Shown: positions 15,513-23,055 of the stretch, one piece after another
Position numbering within the stretch: position 1 is the first letter of the stretch
How the letters are laid out: every line of letters starts with the position of its first letter
Program-made: the position numbers and the translations under genes
Assembly: GCF_016741875.1 (NCBI RefSeq)
Contig: NZ_JAERRF010000013.1
Coordinates: 1-64,000 of the forward strand
Origin: Streptomyces coffeae
GTDB taxonomy: Bacteria > Actinomycetota > Actinomycetes > Streptomycetales > Streptomycetaceae
Direction: 5' to 3'
DNA: 64,000 nt
The notes under the pieces: model-generated
Databases searched by the model: none
Seen by the model: only the letters and a program-made list of their open reading frames with translations
Told to the model about the DNA's origin: nothing

Positions 15513-16520
15513 TCAGAGTTTGCGCAGGGAGAGCCGCTGCACCTTGTGGTCGGGCCCCTTGCGGAGGACGAGCGTGGCACGCCCGCGGGTGGGCTGCACG
15601 TTCTGCTGGAGGTTGGGCTTGTTGATGGTCCGCCAGATCATCCGGCCGTAGTCCAGCGCCTCCTCCTCCGAGACCTGGGTGTACTTGCGGAAGTACGAGG
15701 ACGGGTCCTGGAAGGCGGTCTCGCGCAGCTTCCTGAAGCGGCCGAGGTACCAGCTCTCGATGTCCGCGGTGCGGGCGTCCACGTACACGCTGAAGTCGAA
15801 GAAGTCGGCGAGTCCGACCCGGGTCCGCCCGTCCTTCCCCGGCAGCGCCGGTTGCAGCACATTGAGTCCCTCGACGATCAGGATGTCGGGGCGGTGCACC
15901 GTGAGCCGCTCGTCCGGGACGATGTCGTAGATCAGATGCGAGTAGACCGGCGCGGAGACCTCCGCCTTGCCCGCCTTCACATCGGCGACGAAACGGGTCA
16001 GCGCCCGGCGGTCGTAGGACTCGGGGAACCCCTTGCGGGACATCAGCCCGCGCCGGTGCAGCTCGGTGTTGGGGTAGAGGAAGCCGTCGGTGGTGATCAG
16101 CTCGACGCGCGGATGCTCCGGCCAGCGGGCCAGCAGCGCCTGGAGCAGCCGGGCGGTGGTGGACTTGCCGACCGCGACACTGCCCGCCACCCCGATGACG
16201 AAGGGGGTGCCGGGCTGGGTGCCGCTGCCCTTCTTGGTGTCCCCGAGGAAGGTGTTGAGGGCGCCGCGCAGCCGTCCGGTGGCCGCGACGTAGAGGTTGA
16301 GCAGCCGGGACAGCGGCAGATAGACGTCCCGCACCTCGTCGAGGTCGATGACGTCGCCGAGCCCCCGCAGCCGCTCGACCTCCTCGGCGGTCAGCGGCAG
16401 CGGCGTCTTGTCCCGCAGTGCGCTCCACTCCGCGCGCGAGAGATCCACGTACGGGCTGGCCTCGCTCCGCCGCTGCGGTGCGCGCACGGTGCGCGCACCG
16501 CGCGCAGTTGACGTGATCAC
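15513..16520 (-). CDS. coaA: Pantothenate kinase (type I)
   Basis: CoaA phosphorylates pantothenate, the first committed step of coenzyme A synthesis. The 335-residue protein has the P-loop GVAGSVAVGKSTTA (about residues 110-123). TTDGFLYPN, MSRKGFPESYD and the C-terminal RTINKPNLQQNV are all type I signatures. The N-terminal 25 residues before YVDLSRAEW are an extra Arg-rich leader. The start is GTG 16520 with a weak binding site (GAAGG close to the start). It is divergent from glmS across a 213-bp region rich in direct and inverted repeats. Confidence 0.95.
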   Translation of the reverse strand: MITSTARGARTVRAPQRRSEASPYVDLSRAEWSALRDKTPLPLTAEEVERLRGLGDVIDLDEVRDVYLPLSRLLNLYVAATGRLRGALNTFLGDTKKGSGTQPGTPFVIGVAGSVAVGKSTTARLLQALLARWPEHPRVELITTDGFLYPNTELHRRGLMSRKGFPESYDRRALTRFVADVKAGKAEVSAPVYSHLIYDIVPDERLTVHRPDILIVEGLNVLQPALPGKDGRTRVGLADFFDFSVYVDARTADIESWYLGRFRKLRETAFQDPSSYFRKYTQVSEEEALDYGRMIWRTINKPNLQQNVQPTRGRATLVLRKGPDHKVQRLSLRKL

Positions 16521-16594
16521 ACCTTCATTGTCGGGGCTGGGCCCGGAACTGTGGGGCCCAGGCGGCGTGGAGTCGGTCACCCCCGGGAGCCACC

Positions 16595-16632
16595 CCCGGG
16601 CCACCACCGGGCCATGCCCGGGCCACCACCGG
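16595..16632. repeat. 16-bp direct repeat, two copies
   Basis: CCCGGGCCACCACCGG occurs at 16595-16610 and again at 16617-16632, a 22-bp period, in the coaA-glmS intergenic region. Each copy lies on the same helical face about two turns apart. No function is known. Confidence 0.7.
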
Positions 16633-16660
16633 TCATCCCGGCAGGGCGCCGGCGCCGCCC

Positions 16661-16682
16661 GCGCACGCCGCGCGGCGTGCGC
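16661..16682. promoter_or_regulatory. 22-bp perfect palindrome upstream of glmS
   Basis: GCGCACGCCGC (16661-16671) is followed directly by its reverse complement (16672-16682). It ends 51 bp before the glmS ATG. It could be an operator or, if transcribed, a hairpin; there is no loop, which favours a DNA-binding site. Confidence 0.5.
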
Positions 16683-16721
16683 GACGCGCGGGCCGTCGTC
16701 CGTCCCCGAGGGGACGGGTCG

Positions 16722-16727
16722 TACGCT
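16722..16727 (+). promoter_or_regulatory. -10 element of a probable leaderless glmS transcript
   Basis: TACGCT matches the TANNNT -10 pattern, and the glmS ATG begins exactly 6 nt after it, where +1 is expected. There is no Shine-Dalgarno sequence before the ATG, consistent with leaderless initiation. Confidence 0.5.
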
Positions 16728-16733
16728 GCCTTC

Positions 16734-18581
16734 ATGTGCGGAATCGTTGGTTATGTGGGAGGGCAGTCCGCCCTCGATGTTGTTCTGGCCGGTCTCAAGC
16801 GGCTCGAGTACCGCGGCTATGACTCGGCCGGGGTGGCCGTGCTCGCCGACGGCGGGCTGGCCTCCGCCAAGAAGGCGGGCAAGCTCGCCAACCTGGAGAA
16901 GGAGCTGGCCGACCGGCCGCTGCCCAGCGGCGGCACCGGGATCGGCCATACCCGGTGGGCCACCCACGGCGGCCCGACCGACGCCAACGCCCATCCGCAC
17001 CTGGACAACGCGGGCCGGGTCTCGGTCGTCCACAACGGCATCATCGAGAACTTCGCGGTACTGCGCGCCGAGTTGGCCGAGCGTGGCCATGATCTCGCCT
17101 CGGAGACCGACACCGAGGTCGTGGCGCATCTGCTCGCCGAGTCCTTCTCCTCCTGTGGTGACCTGGCCGAGGCGATGCGCCAGGTGTGCCGTCAGCTGGA
17201 GGGCGCCTTCACCCTGGTCGCGGTGCACGCGGACGCGCCCGATGTGGTGGTCGGGGCGCGCCGGAACTCGCCGCTGGTGGTCGGGGTCGGCGAGGACGAG
17301 GCGTTCCTCGCCTCCGATGTGGCCGCCTTCATCGCGCACACCCGCGAGGCCATCGAGCTGGGCCAGGACCAGGTGGTCGAGGCCCGCCGCGACGTGGTGA
17401 CGGTCACCGACTTCGACGGGGCGCCCGCCGAGGTCCGTCCGTACCACGTGGACTGGGACGCCTCCGCCGCCGAGAAGGGCGGCTACGACTACTTCATGCT
17501 CAAGGAGATCGCCGAGCAGCCGAAGGCGGTCGCGGACACCCTCCTCGGCCGGATCGACCTCTCCGGCAACCTGTGCCTGGACGAGGTCCGTATCCCCGCC
17601 TCCGTGCTGCGCGAGGTCAGCAAGGTCGTGATCGTCGCGTGCGGCACCGCGTACCACGCCGGGATGATCGCGAAGTACGCCATCGAGCACTGGACGCGGA
17701 TCCCCTGCGAGACGGAGCTGGCGAGCGAGTTCCGCTACCGGGACCCGATCCTGGACCAGCGCACCCTGGTGATCGCCATCTCGCAGTCCGGCGAGACCAT
17801 GGACACCCTGATGGCGCTGCGCCACGCCCGTGAGCAGGGCGCCAAGGTGCTGGCGATCTGCAACACCAACGGCTCGACGATTCCGCGCGAGTCCGACGCG
17901 GTGCTCTACACCCACGCCGGTCCCGAGGTCGCGGTCGCCTCGACCAAGGCGTTCCTCACCCAGCTGGTGGCCTGCTATCTGGTGGCGCTGTACCTGGGGC
18001 AGGTGCGCGGCACCAAGTGGGGCGACGAGATCATCTCGGTGATCCGCGAGCTGTCGGAGATCGCCACCCAGGTGGAGCAGGTCCTGGAGACGATGGAGCC
18101 GGTGCGCGAGCTGGCCCGCACCCTGGCCGACAAGAACACGGTGCTCTTCCTCGGGCGCCATGTGGGCTACCCGGTGGCGCTGGAGGGTGCGCTCAAGCTC
18201 AAGGAGCTGGCGTACATGCACGCCGAGGGCTTCGCGGCCGGTGAGCTGAAGCACGGTCCGATCGCGCTGATCGAGCAGGACGTCCCGGTGGTCGTCGTGG
18301 TGCCGTCGCCGCGCGGGCGGTCGGTCCTCCACGACAAGATCGTCTCCAATATCCAGGAGATCCGGGCGCGCGGTGCCCGCACGATCGTGATCGCCGAGCG
18401 CGGCGACGAGGCGGTGGCGCCCTACGCCGACCACCTGATCGAGATCCCCGCGACCCCGACCCTGCTCCAGCCGCTGGTGGCCACCGTGCCGCTCCAGGTC
18501 TTCGCCTGCGAGCTGGCGACCGCGCGCGGCAACGAGGTGGACCAGCCGCGCAACCTGGCCAAGTCGGTGACCGTCGAGTGA
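16734..18581 (+). CDS. glmS: Glutamine-fructose-6-phosphate aminotransferase (isomerising)
   Basis: GlmS makes glucosamine-6-phosphate from fructose-6-phosphate and glutamine. The 615-residue protein starts MCGIVGYVGGQSALDV, so Cys becomes the N-terminal nucleophile after Met removal. The class II glutaminase domain (to about 235) includes HTRWATHGGPTDANAHPH. Two SIS domains follow (ACGTAYHAGMI, SQSGETMDTLMALR), with the C-terminal PRNLAKSVTVE motif. The earlier in-frame starts are rejected because Cys must be residue 2. No Shine-Dalgarno sequence is present; the transcript is probably leaderless. I see no glmS-ribozyme-like leader. acpS follows 10 bp downstream. Confidence 0.97.
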   Translation: MCGIVGYVGGQSALDVVLAGLKRLEYRGYDSAGVAVLADGGLASAKKAGKLANLEKELADRPLPSGGTGIGHTRWATHGGPTDANAHPHLDNAGRVSVVHNGIIENFAVLRAELAERGHDLASETDTEVVAHLLAESFSSCGDLAEAMRQVCRQLEGAFTLVAVHADAPDVVVGARRNSPLVVGVGEDEAFLASDVAAFIAHTREAIELGQDQVVEARRDVVTVTDFDGAPAEVRPYHVDWDASAAEKGGYDYFMLKEIAEQPKAVADTLLGRIDLSGNLCLDEVRIPASVLREVSKVVIVACGTAYHAGMIAKYAIEHWTRIPCETELASEFRYRDPILDQRTLVIAISQSGETMDTLMALRHAREQGAKVLAICNTNGSTIPRESDAVLYTHAGPEVAVASTKAFLTQLVACYLVALYLGQVRGTKWGDEIISVIRELSEIATQVEQVLETMEPVRELARTLADKNTVLFLGRHVGYPVALEGALKLKELAYMHAEGFAAGELKHGPIALIEQDVPVVVVVPSPRGRSVLHDKIVSNIQEIRARGARTIVIAERGDEAVAPYADHLIEIPATPTLLQPLVATVPLQVFACELATARGNEVDQPRNLAKSVTVE

Positions 18582-18591
18582 TCGTGATCCC

Positions 18592-18960
18592 GTGATCATC
18601 GGTGTCGGTATCGATGTGGCCGAGATCGACCGCTTCGCCGATGCCCTGCGGCGTACGCCGGGGCTGGCGGAGCGGCTGTTCGTGGCGGACGAGCTGACGC
18701 TGCCGAGCGGCGAGCGGCGCGGGATCGCGTCGCTCGCCGCCCGGTTCGCCGCCAAGGAGGCGCTGGCCAAGTCGCTGGGCGCACCGGGCGGACTGCGCTG
18801 GACGGATGCCGAGATCGTGACCGAGGACTCCGGCCGTCCGCGGCTGACCGTCCGCGGCACGGTCGCGCAGCGCGCGGCGGAGCTGGGCGTCCGCGGCTGG
18901 CATGTCTCGCTGAGCCATGACGCGGGGGTCGCCTCCGCGGTGGTGATCGCCGAGGGGTGA
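18592..18960 (+). CDS. acpS: Holo-[acyl-carrier-protein] synthase
   Basis: AcpS transfers 4'-phosphopantetheine from CoA to acyl carrier protein, activating fatty acid (and some polyketide) synthesis. The 122-residue length is typical. MIIGVGIDVAEIDRF has the metal-binding Asp near residue 8, and RFAAKEALAKSLG carries the Glu/Lys signature. WHVSLSHDAGVASAVV is the usual end. The GTG starts 10 bp after the glmS stop, within a short run of GTGATC repeats; no strong binding site is visible, so coupling to glmS is likely. Its end converges with the beta-lactamase gene, 45 bp away. Confidence 0.94.
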   Translation: MIIGVGIDVAEIDRFADALRRTPGLAERLFVADELTLPSGERRGIASLAARFAAKEALAKSLGAPGGLRWTDAEIVTEDSGRPRLTVRGTVAQRAAELGVRGWHVSLSHDAGVASAVVIAEG

Positions 18961-19005
18961 CCCGGCTCCCGGACCCTTGGCCCCTTCCGGACGGTCCCGT
19001 ACCCG

Positions 19006-19923
19006 CTACCCGAGGGTGTCGGCCACCACCTCGGCGGCCTGCGCGAGCAGCCGGTCGTCGGGCTTGCCGTCCTCCGCGGTGCGGTTCGTCATGATCGCCA
19101 CGACGATGGGGTCCGCACCGGGGCGCCACACCACCGCGATGTCGTTGCGGGAGCCGTAGGTGGCGCCGGTGCCGGTCTTGTCGCCGACCGTCCAGTTCTT
19201 GGGCATGCCCGCCCGGATGGTGGTCGCGCCCGTGGTGTTCCTCTTCAGCCAGTCGGCGAGCTGTGCGCGTTCGGGCTTCTCGAGCGTGTCACCGAGGACG
19301 AAGGAGCGCAGGTCCTTGGCGAACGCCCGGGGAGTGGTGGTGTCCCGGGTGTTCTTGGGGTTCCAGTCGTTCAGACCCGGTTCGTTCCGTTCCATCCGGG
19401 TGATGTCGTCGCCCATCTTCTCCAGATCGGCGTCGAGCGACTTGGGGCCGCCGAGTTCTTCGAGGATCAGATTGGCCGCGGTGTTGTCGCTGTAGCGGAC
19501 GGCGGCGTCGCACAGCTCACCCAGGGTCATTCCGGTGTCCACATGCTTCTCGGTGATCGGGGACCATTCGATCAGATCGTCCTTGGAGTACGTGATCTTC
19601 TTGTCCATGCCGTCGAGCGAGCGCTCGCGCAGGATGGCGCCGGCGGCCATGGCCTTGAAGGTGGAGGCGAAGGGGAAGCGTGCGCCGTCGTTGTACGCCA
19701 CCTCCCGCCCGGTTCCGGTGTCGATGGCGTAGACCCCCAGGCGTGCGTCGAACTTCTTCTCCAGGCCCTTGAACTCGTCGCTGAACGAGCGGGTGGCGGC
19801 GGGCTTCGCCGCCATGGAGGACGACGACGGCGGGGAGTCGTCCTGGCCGCAGGCCGCGAGCGGGACGAGGACGAGGGTGGTGAGCGCACCGCGAAGGGCG
19901 CGCCGGGCGCGGGTGTGCCGCAT
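19006..19923 (-). CDS. bla: Class A beta-lactamase, predicted lipoprotein
   Basis: The 305-residue enzyme hydrolyses beta-lactams outside the membrane. The signal segment ALRGALTTLVLVPLAACG contains a lipobox ending in LAAC, so at least part may be lipid-anchored. All class A motifs are present: STFK (SxxK), SDN, EPGLND with the deacylating Glu, and KTGTG. The ATG at 19923 is preceded by an excellent AGGAGGT. It is divergent from a LysR regulator and a SxxK protein gene, the arrangement of the inducible S. cacaoi system. A 24-bp inverted repeat lies 22-45 bp upstream of the start and is the likely control point. Confidence 0.95.
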   Translation of the reverse strand: MRHTRARRALRGALTTLVLVPLAACGQDDSPPSSSSMAAKPAATRSFSDEFKGLEKKFDARLGVYAIDTGTGREVAYNDGARFPFASTFKAMAAGAILRERSLDGMDKKITYSKDDLIEWSPITEKHVDTGMTLGELCDAAVRYSDNTAANLILEELGGPKSLDADLEKMGDDITRMERNEPGLNDWNPKNTRDTTTPRAFAKDLRSFVLGDTLEKPERAQLADWLKRNTTGATTIRAGMPKNWTVGDKTGTGATYGSRNDIAVVWRPGADPIVVAIMTNRTAEDGKPDDRLLAQAAEVVADTLG

Positions 19924-19944
19924 GGTCCGGTACCTCCTGATCTG

Positions 19945-19968
19945 CCCCGTATGACAGGACATACGGGG
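19945..19968. promoter_or_regulatory. 24-bp inverted repeat upstream of the beta-lactamase gene
   Basis: CCCCGTATG (19945-19953) and CATACGGGG (19960-19968) form a perfect 9-bp inverted repeat around ACAGGA. A third CATACGG half-site lies at 20008-20014. It is a candidate operator for the divergent LysR regulator, though the symmetry does not give the canonical T-N11-A spacing. As RNA it would be a hairpin just before the Shine-Dalgarno sequence. Confidence 0.6.
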
Positions 19969-20076
19969 GATGGGATGCCTTCTGCGCACACCCTTGCCGC
20001 GTTCGGCCATACGGTCCAATACACTTCTGAGGGTTTCCATGCGGAAGTGGCATGACAGTGGTGTGGAGTGGCGGTT

Positions 20077-20970
20077 GTGGATCTGGTGGGAGCGTGTCGC
20101 GCGTTCGTGAGCGTGAGTGAGCGCGGCAGTTTCACCGTCGGGGCGGCCGCCGCCCGGATGTCCCAGCCGGTGGCCAGCCGCCGGATCGCCGCGCTGGAGG
20201 CGCACTTCGGGGAGCGGCTGTTCGAGCGCACCTCACGGCAGGCCGTTCTCACCCCCTTCGGCCGGGACCTGCTGCCCGCCGCCCGGCAGCTCGTCCTGGC
20301 GGCCGATGTGCTGCACCACGAGGCGGAGGCCGCCAAGCACAAGCCGTGGCGGCTGGCGATGCCCGGTATCTGCTCCACCGTCGACCTCGCCCAACTGGTG
20401 GCCGACGCGCGGGGGCACGGTGTCACCCTCGACCTCCGGGTCGCGCCGCCGCGCCGGCGGGAGGAGCTGGTCCGCTCCCAACAGGTGCGGGCCGCCCTGC
20501 TGCCGGTGCCGCCGGACGAGGCGCTGTGGTCGGTGCCGCTCGGGCTGGCCGGAGCCCGGAACCCCGGGGTGAAGCGCGTCTACCTGGAGACCCTGCGGAT
20601 GGGCCGGGGCGCCCCCGAACCGCCCCGCCGGATCCGGATCCAGCCGGAGGACGACGTTCCGCACATCCGCGATCCGCTGACCCGGCTGCGGGACGCGCTC
20701 GGGCTGCGGCCCGCGCAGCTCGTGGTCGCCGACGACCTCACCACAGCCGCGGCGGACGTCCTGTGCTCCGACGATCTGCTGCTGTGCTCCCCCGCCCAGG
20801 CCCGTGAACTGGCCCTGAGCTGGCGGCCCATGGGCGAGCTCACCCTCGCCCGGGGCTACGCCGTCACGGCAGCCGCGGCCGGTAACCCCCGGCACATCCA
20901 GGCCCGCCTGGGCGACGCGATAGCGCGCTGCCTCGGCGCCGTACCGTCCACCGAAGGGGGCGTGACATGA
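20077..20970 (+). CDS. blaA: LysR-family regulator of the beta-lactamase gene (BlaA-like)
   Basis: The 297-residue protein has an N-terminal LysR helix-turn-helix: AFVSVSERGSFTVGAAAARM, SQPVASRRIAALEAHFGERL and FERTSRQAVLTPFG. The C-terminal effector region is less typical. It sits between the divergent beta-lactamase gene and a SxxK protein gene, as BlaA does in S. cacaoi, where it activates blaL on beta-lactam exposure. That function is inferred from context. GTG 20077 is chosen because GGAG (20065-20068) is 8 nt upstream; GTG 20068 is an alternative. The stop overlaps the next ATG by 4 bp. Confidence 0.82.
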   Translation: MDLVGACRAFVSVSERGSFTVGAAAARMSQPVASRRIAALEAHFGERLFERTSRQAVLTPFGRDLLPAARQLVLAADVLHHEAEAAKHKPWRLAMPGICSTVDLAQLVADARGHGVTLDLRVAPPRRREELVRSQQVRAALLPVPPDEALWSVPLGLAGARNPGVKRVYLETLRMGRGAPEPPRRIRIQPEDDVPHIRDPLTRLRDALGLRPAQLVVADDLTTAAADVLCSDDLLLCSPAQARELALSWRPMGELTLARGYAVTAAAAGNPRHIQARLGDAIARCLGAVPSTEGGVT

Positions 20971-21866
20971 CCGAGACGCTGCTGCGCGAGATGCGCGGAC
21001 AGCTGCGCGACGGCGGTCTGCGCGGCTATCTGCTGGTCCGGGATCTGCGTACCGGTGAGGAGCTGGGCATCGAACCGGATGCCCAACTGCCGTCCGCCTC
21101 CCTGGTGAAGGTGCCGCTCGCGCTGGCGACGGCCGAGCGCATCCGGCGCGGTGAACTCGACGGGGCGACCACACTGGAGGTGCGGCCCGGGGGGATCACC
21201 ACCCCCGGCCCGACCGGGCTGAGCCGCTTCCGCCATCCCGCCCGGGTCGCCGTCGACGACCTGGTCTATCTGAGCACCTGCATCAGCGACGGAACCGCCG
21301 CCGACGCGCTGTTCGAGCTCACCCCGCCCGACCGGGTCACCCGGATCCTCCATGAACTCGGTCTGCACGGCATCACCGTCCGGCACACCGTGTACGAGCT
21401 GTCCGACACCCCCGAGGAACGCTTCGACGGCGCACAGGCCCATCTCGCCCACGCCCTCGCCATCGACGCGGGCACCTCCGGCCGCGGCCACCGGGTGCCG
21501 CAGCTCGACACCACCCGCGCCAACACCGGCAGCGCCCGCGCCTGGGCCGATCTGCTGCAAGCCCTGTGGACACCGTCGTCGATCCACTCGGAGGTGGCCG
21601 AGCGGGTACGCGGTCTGATGGCCCACAACCTGATGCGGCAACGCCTCGCCCCGGACTTCGCCTCGGACGCCGCCATCTGGTCCTCCAAGACCGGCACCCT
21701 CCTCAACCTCCGCCATGAGATCGGTGTCGTGGAGCACGCCGACGGCCAGAGCTTCGCCGTTGCCGTGCTCACCGAGTCCGTGGTGCCCGCCAGCCGCCAG
21801 CCCGGCGCCGAGGCGCTGATGGCCCGGGTCGCCCGGACCCTGCGAGACCACCTCCGCCAGCTCTAG
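20967..21866 (+). CDS. blaB: Serine beta-lactamase-like protein (BlaB-like, cytoplasmic)
   Basis: The 299-residue protein has the fold and some motifs of penicillin-interactive serine enzymes: SLVK (SxxK, near residue 47) and, near the C-terminus, SKTGTL. It has no signal peptide, so it should stay in the cytoplasm. In S. cacaoi the equivalent BlaB is required with BlaA for induction of the beta-lactamase but is not itself a detectable beta-lactamase; this role is inferred from the matching layout. The ATG overlaps the regulator stop as ATGA, so the two proteins are made together. I see no clear SDN motif; SDG in CISDGTAAD may take its place. Confidence 0.78.
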   Translation: MTETLLREMRGQLRDGGLRGYLLVRDLRTGEELGIEPDAQLPSASLVKVPLALATAERIRRGELDGATTLEVRPGGITTPGPTGLSRFRHPARVAVDDLVYLSTCISDGTAADALFELTPPDRVTRILHELGLHGITVRHTVYELSDTPEERFDGAQAHLAHALAIDAGTSGRGHRVPQLDTTRANTGSARAWADLLQALWTPSSIHSEVAERVRGLMAHNLMRQRLAPDFASDAAIWSSKTGTLLNLRHEIGVVEHADGQSFAVAVLTESVVPASRQPGAEALMARVARTLRDHLRQL

Positions 21867-21925
21867 GCCCCTTTAAACGACGGGCGTTGGGCCCTGGCCG
21901 TCGATCCCCGCGCGGAACCGTCCCG

Positions 21926-22018
21926 GTGCGTCGCCCCCTCTTCTGGGTGCTGATCGCGATCCTGATGAAGATCAGCGACCGGGCGCGCGGACCCGAGGGC
22001 ATCGCGGCGGCCGGATAG
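21926..22018 (+). CDS. Possible 30-residue membrane peptide
   Basis: A GTG-started frame of 31 codons runs from 21926 to a TAG at 22016-22018. The peptide begins MRRPLFWVLIAILMKISDRA, with a short hydrophobic stretch (LFWVLIAILM) and basic flanks, and ends GIAAAG. GGA at 21914-21916 is 9 nt before the GTG. It lies in the 168-bp gap between two convergent genes. I recognise no family. The hydrophobic-basic composition is unlike random GC-rich intergenic sequence, but expression is unproven. Confidence 0.42.
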   Translation: MRRPLFWVLIAILMKISDRARGPEGIAAAG

Positions 22019-22034
22019 CCGTACCCGGCCCCCG

Positions 22035-22802
22035 TCACTGCAACCAGAAGCCGGTCCGCGTCAGCCACAGCTCCAGCAGGGCGGTGTCCCCGAGGACGTC
22101 GACGCGGGGCGCGGGCCGCCGGTAGATCAGCAGCAGCAGTTCCGTCAGCGGACCGCGCACCGTCACGGCCGCCTCCTCGTCGGTACGGCACCAGACCGGG
22201 GCGGGCCCGGTGAGGTCGACCAGCCACCGCGCCCCGGTGTCCGTGGCCTGGAACCGGAGGGTCCGGCCGGGACCGAGCAGCGTGGGCTCGGACTCATAGG
22301 CCTCCGGCACCGTGCCGAAGTCCATCCACTCGTCCAGCGCGTCGGACGCCGGCTCCGCGTCGAGGGTGTACTCCACGCCGACGGCCAGGGCGGCGTCCGC
22401 CCGGTGCACGGCCGTCTCGTAGGCCATCCGGCGGGCCCAGAACATCGGGGTGCCGCCCGGCCCCGGCGTCCACACCGGTACGTCGGGCCCTGCCGCGCGC
22501 AGGGTCTCCGCCAGCCGGGCGGCACCGTCGGCGAGCTGGGCGTCCAGCGCCTCCGCGCTCTCGCCGTCGATCCGCGGGACGTCGTTGACCAGTTCGTCGG
22601 AGACCGGCTCCGTCGACCGGGAGCCGACCGCTCCCTGGGCCCAGCGGTGCGCACCGTTCAGATGGCGCAGCAGCTGGCCGAGGGTCCACTCCGGGCAGCT
22701 GGGTACCGGCGCGTGAAGGTCCGCGCCCTTGACGCAGTCCCTCAACCGCTCGGTCTGCGTGACGATTTCGGCGGCGTAGCGGTCCAGGCTCAGGGTGGTC
22801 AT
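22035..22802 (-). CDS. Maleylpyruvate isomerase-family (DinB-like, mycothiol-dependent) protein
   Basis: The 255-residue protein has the N-terminal MDMPI/DinB-like four-helix domain (CPEWTLGQLLRHLNGAHRW, with the metal-binding His; RRMAYETAVHRADAAL). A smaller C-terminal domain follows (WLVDLTGPAPVWCRT, VTVRGPLTELLLLIYRR). These enzymes usually depend on mycothiol, the actinobacterial thiol, and act in isomerisation, detoxification or thiol transfer; the substrate here cannot be told. The ATG at 22802 is chosen over an upstream in-frame ATG at 22838, which would add an unconserved Arg/Ala leader. It is a single gene, convergent with blaB. Confidence 0.82.
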   Translation of the reverse strand: MTTLSLDRYAAEIVTQTERLRDCVKGADLHAPVPSCPEWTLGQLLRHLNGAHRWAQGAVGSRSTEPVSDELVNDVPRIDGESAEALDAQLADGAARLAETLRAAGPDVPVWTPGPGGTPMFWARRMAYETAVHRADAALAVGVEYTLDAEPASDALDEWMDFGTVPEAYESEPTLLGPGRTLRFQATDTGARWLVDLTGPAPVWCRTDEEAAVTVRGPLTELLLLIYRRPAPRVDVLGDTALLELWLTRTGFWLQ

Positions 22803-23055
22803 GCGGGCCAGGCTACGGACCGCCGCGCGGGGTGCCACCGGTTTTGCGCTCAGGCATCACTTCCGGCCACACCGCTGGGCGTTGTCCGGGCGCGCGGCCC
22901 TTCGCGAGCCCCGGCGACCGGGGCACGGGCGAAGGCGCGGCCGGGCAGTGGGCTCCCGTCGTGGTGCGGGGTGTTGGCTCGGGGACCGGACGGGGGACGA
23001 GGGGGCCACGCGGCCTCCCCTGCCGCCCGCCATCCGGTCAGCGCGCCGCGTGCCG

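Noticed and set aside
16521..16733. A glmS ribozyme in the glmS leader
   Set aside because: The predicted transcript starts at the ATG and no ribozyme-like core is visible; the class is typical of Firmicutes.
16521..18860. A 1115-codon minus-strand frame covering glmS
   Set aside because: Only the final part (15513-16520) is coaA; the rest is antisense to glmS and has no recognisable domain.
19945..19968. A canonical LysR T-N11-A box
   Set aside because: The inverted repeat is even-centred and gives T-N12-A, so the assignment to the LysR regulator rests on position only.
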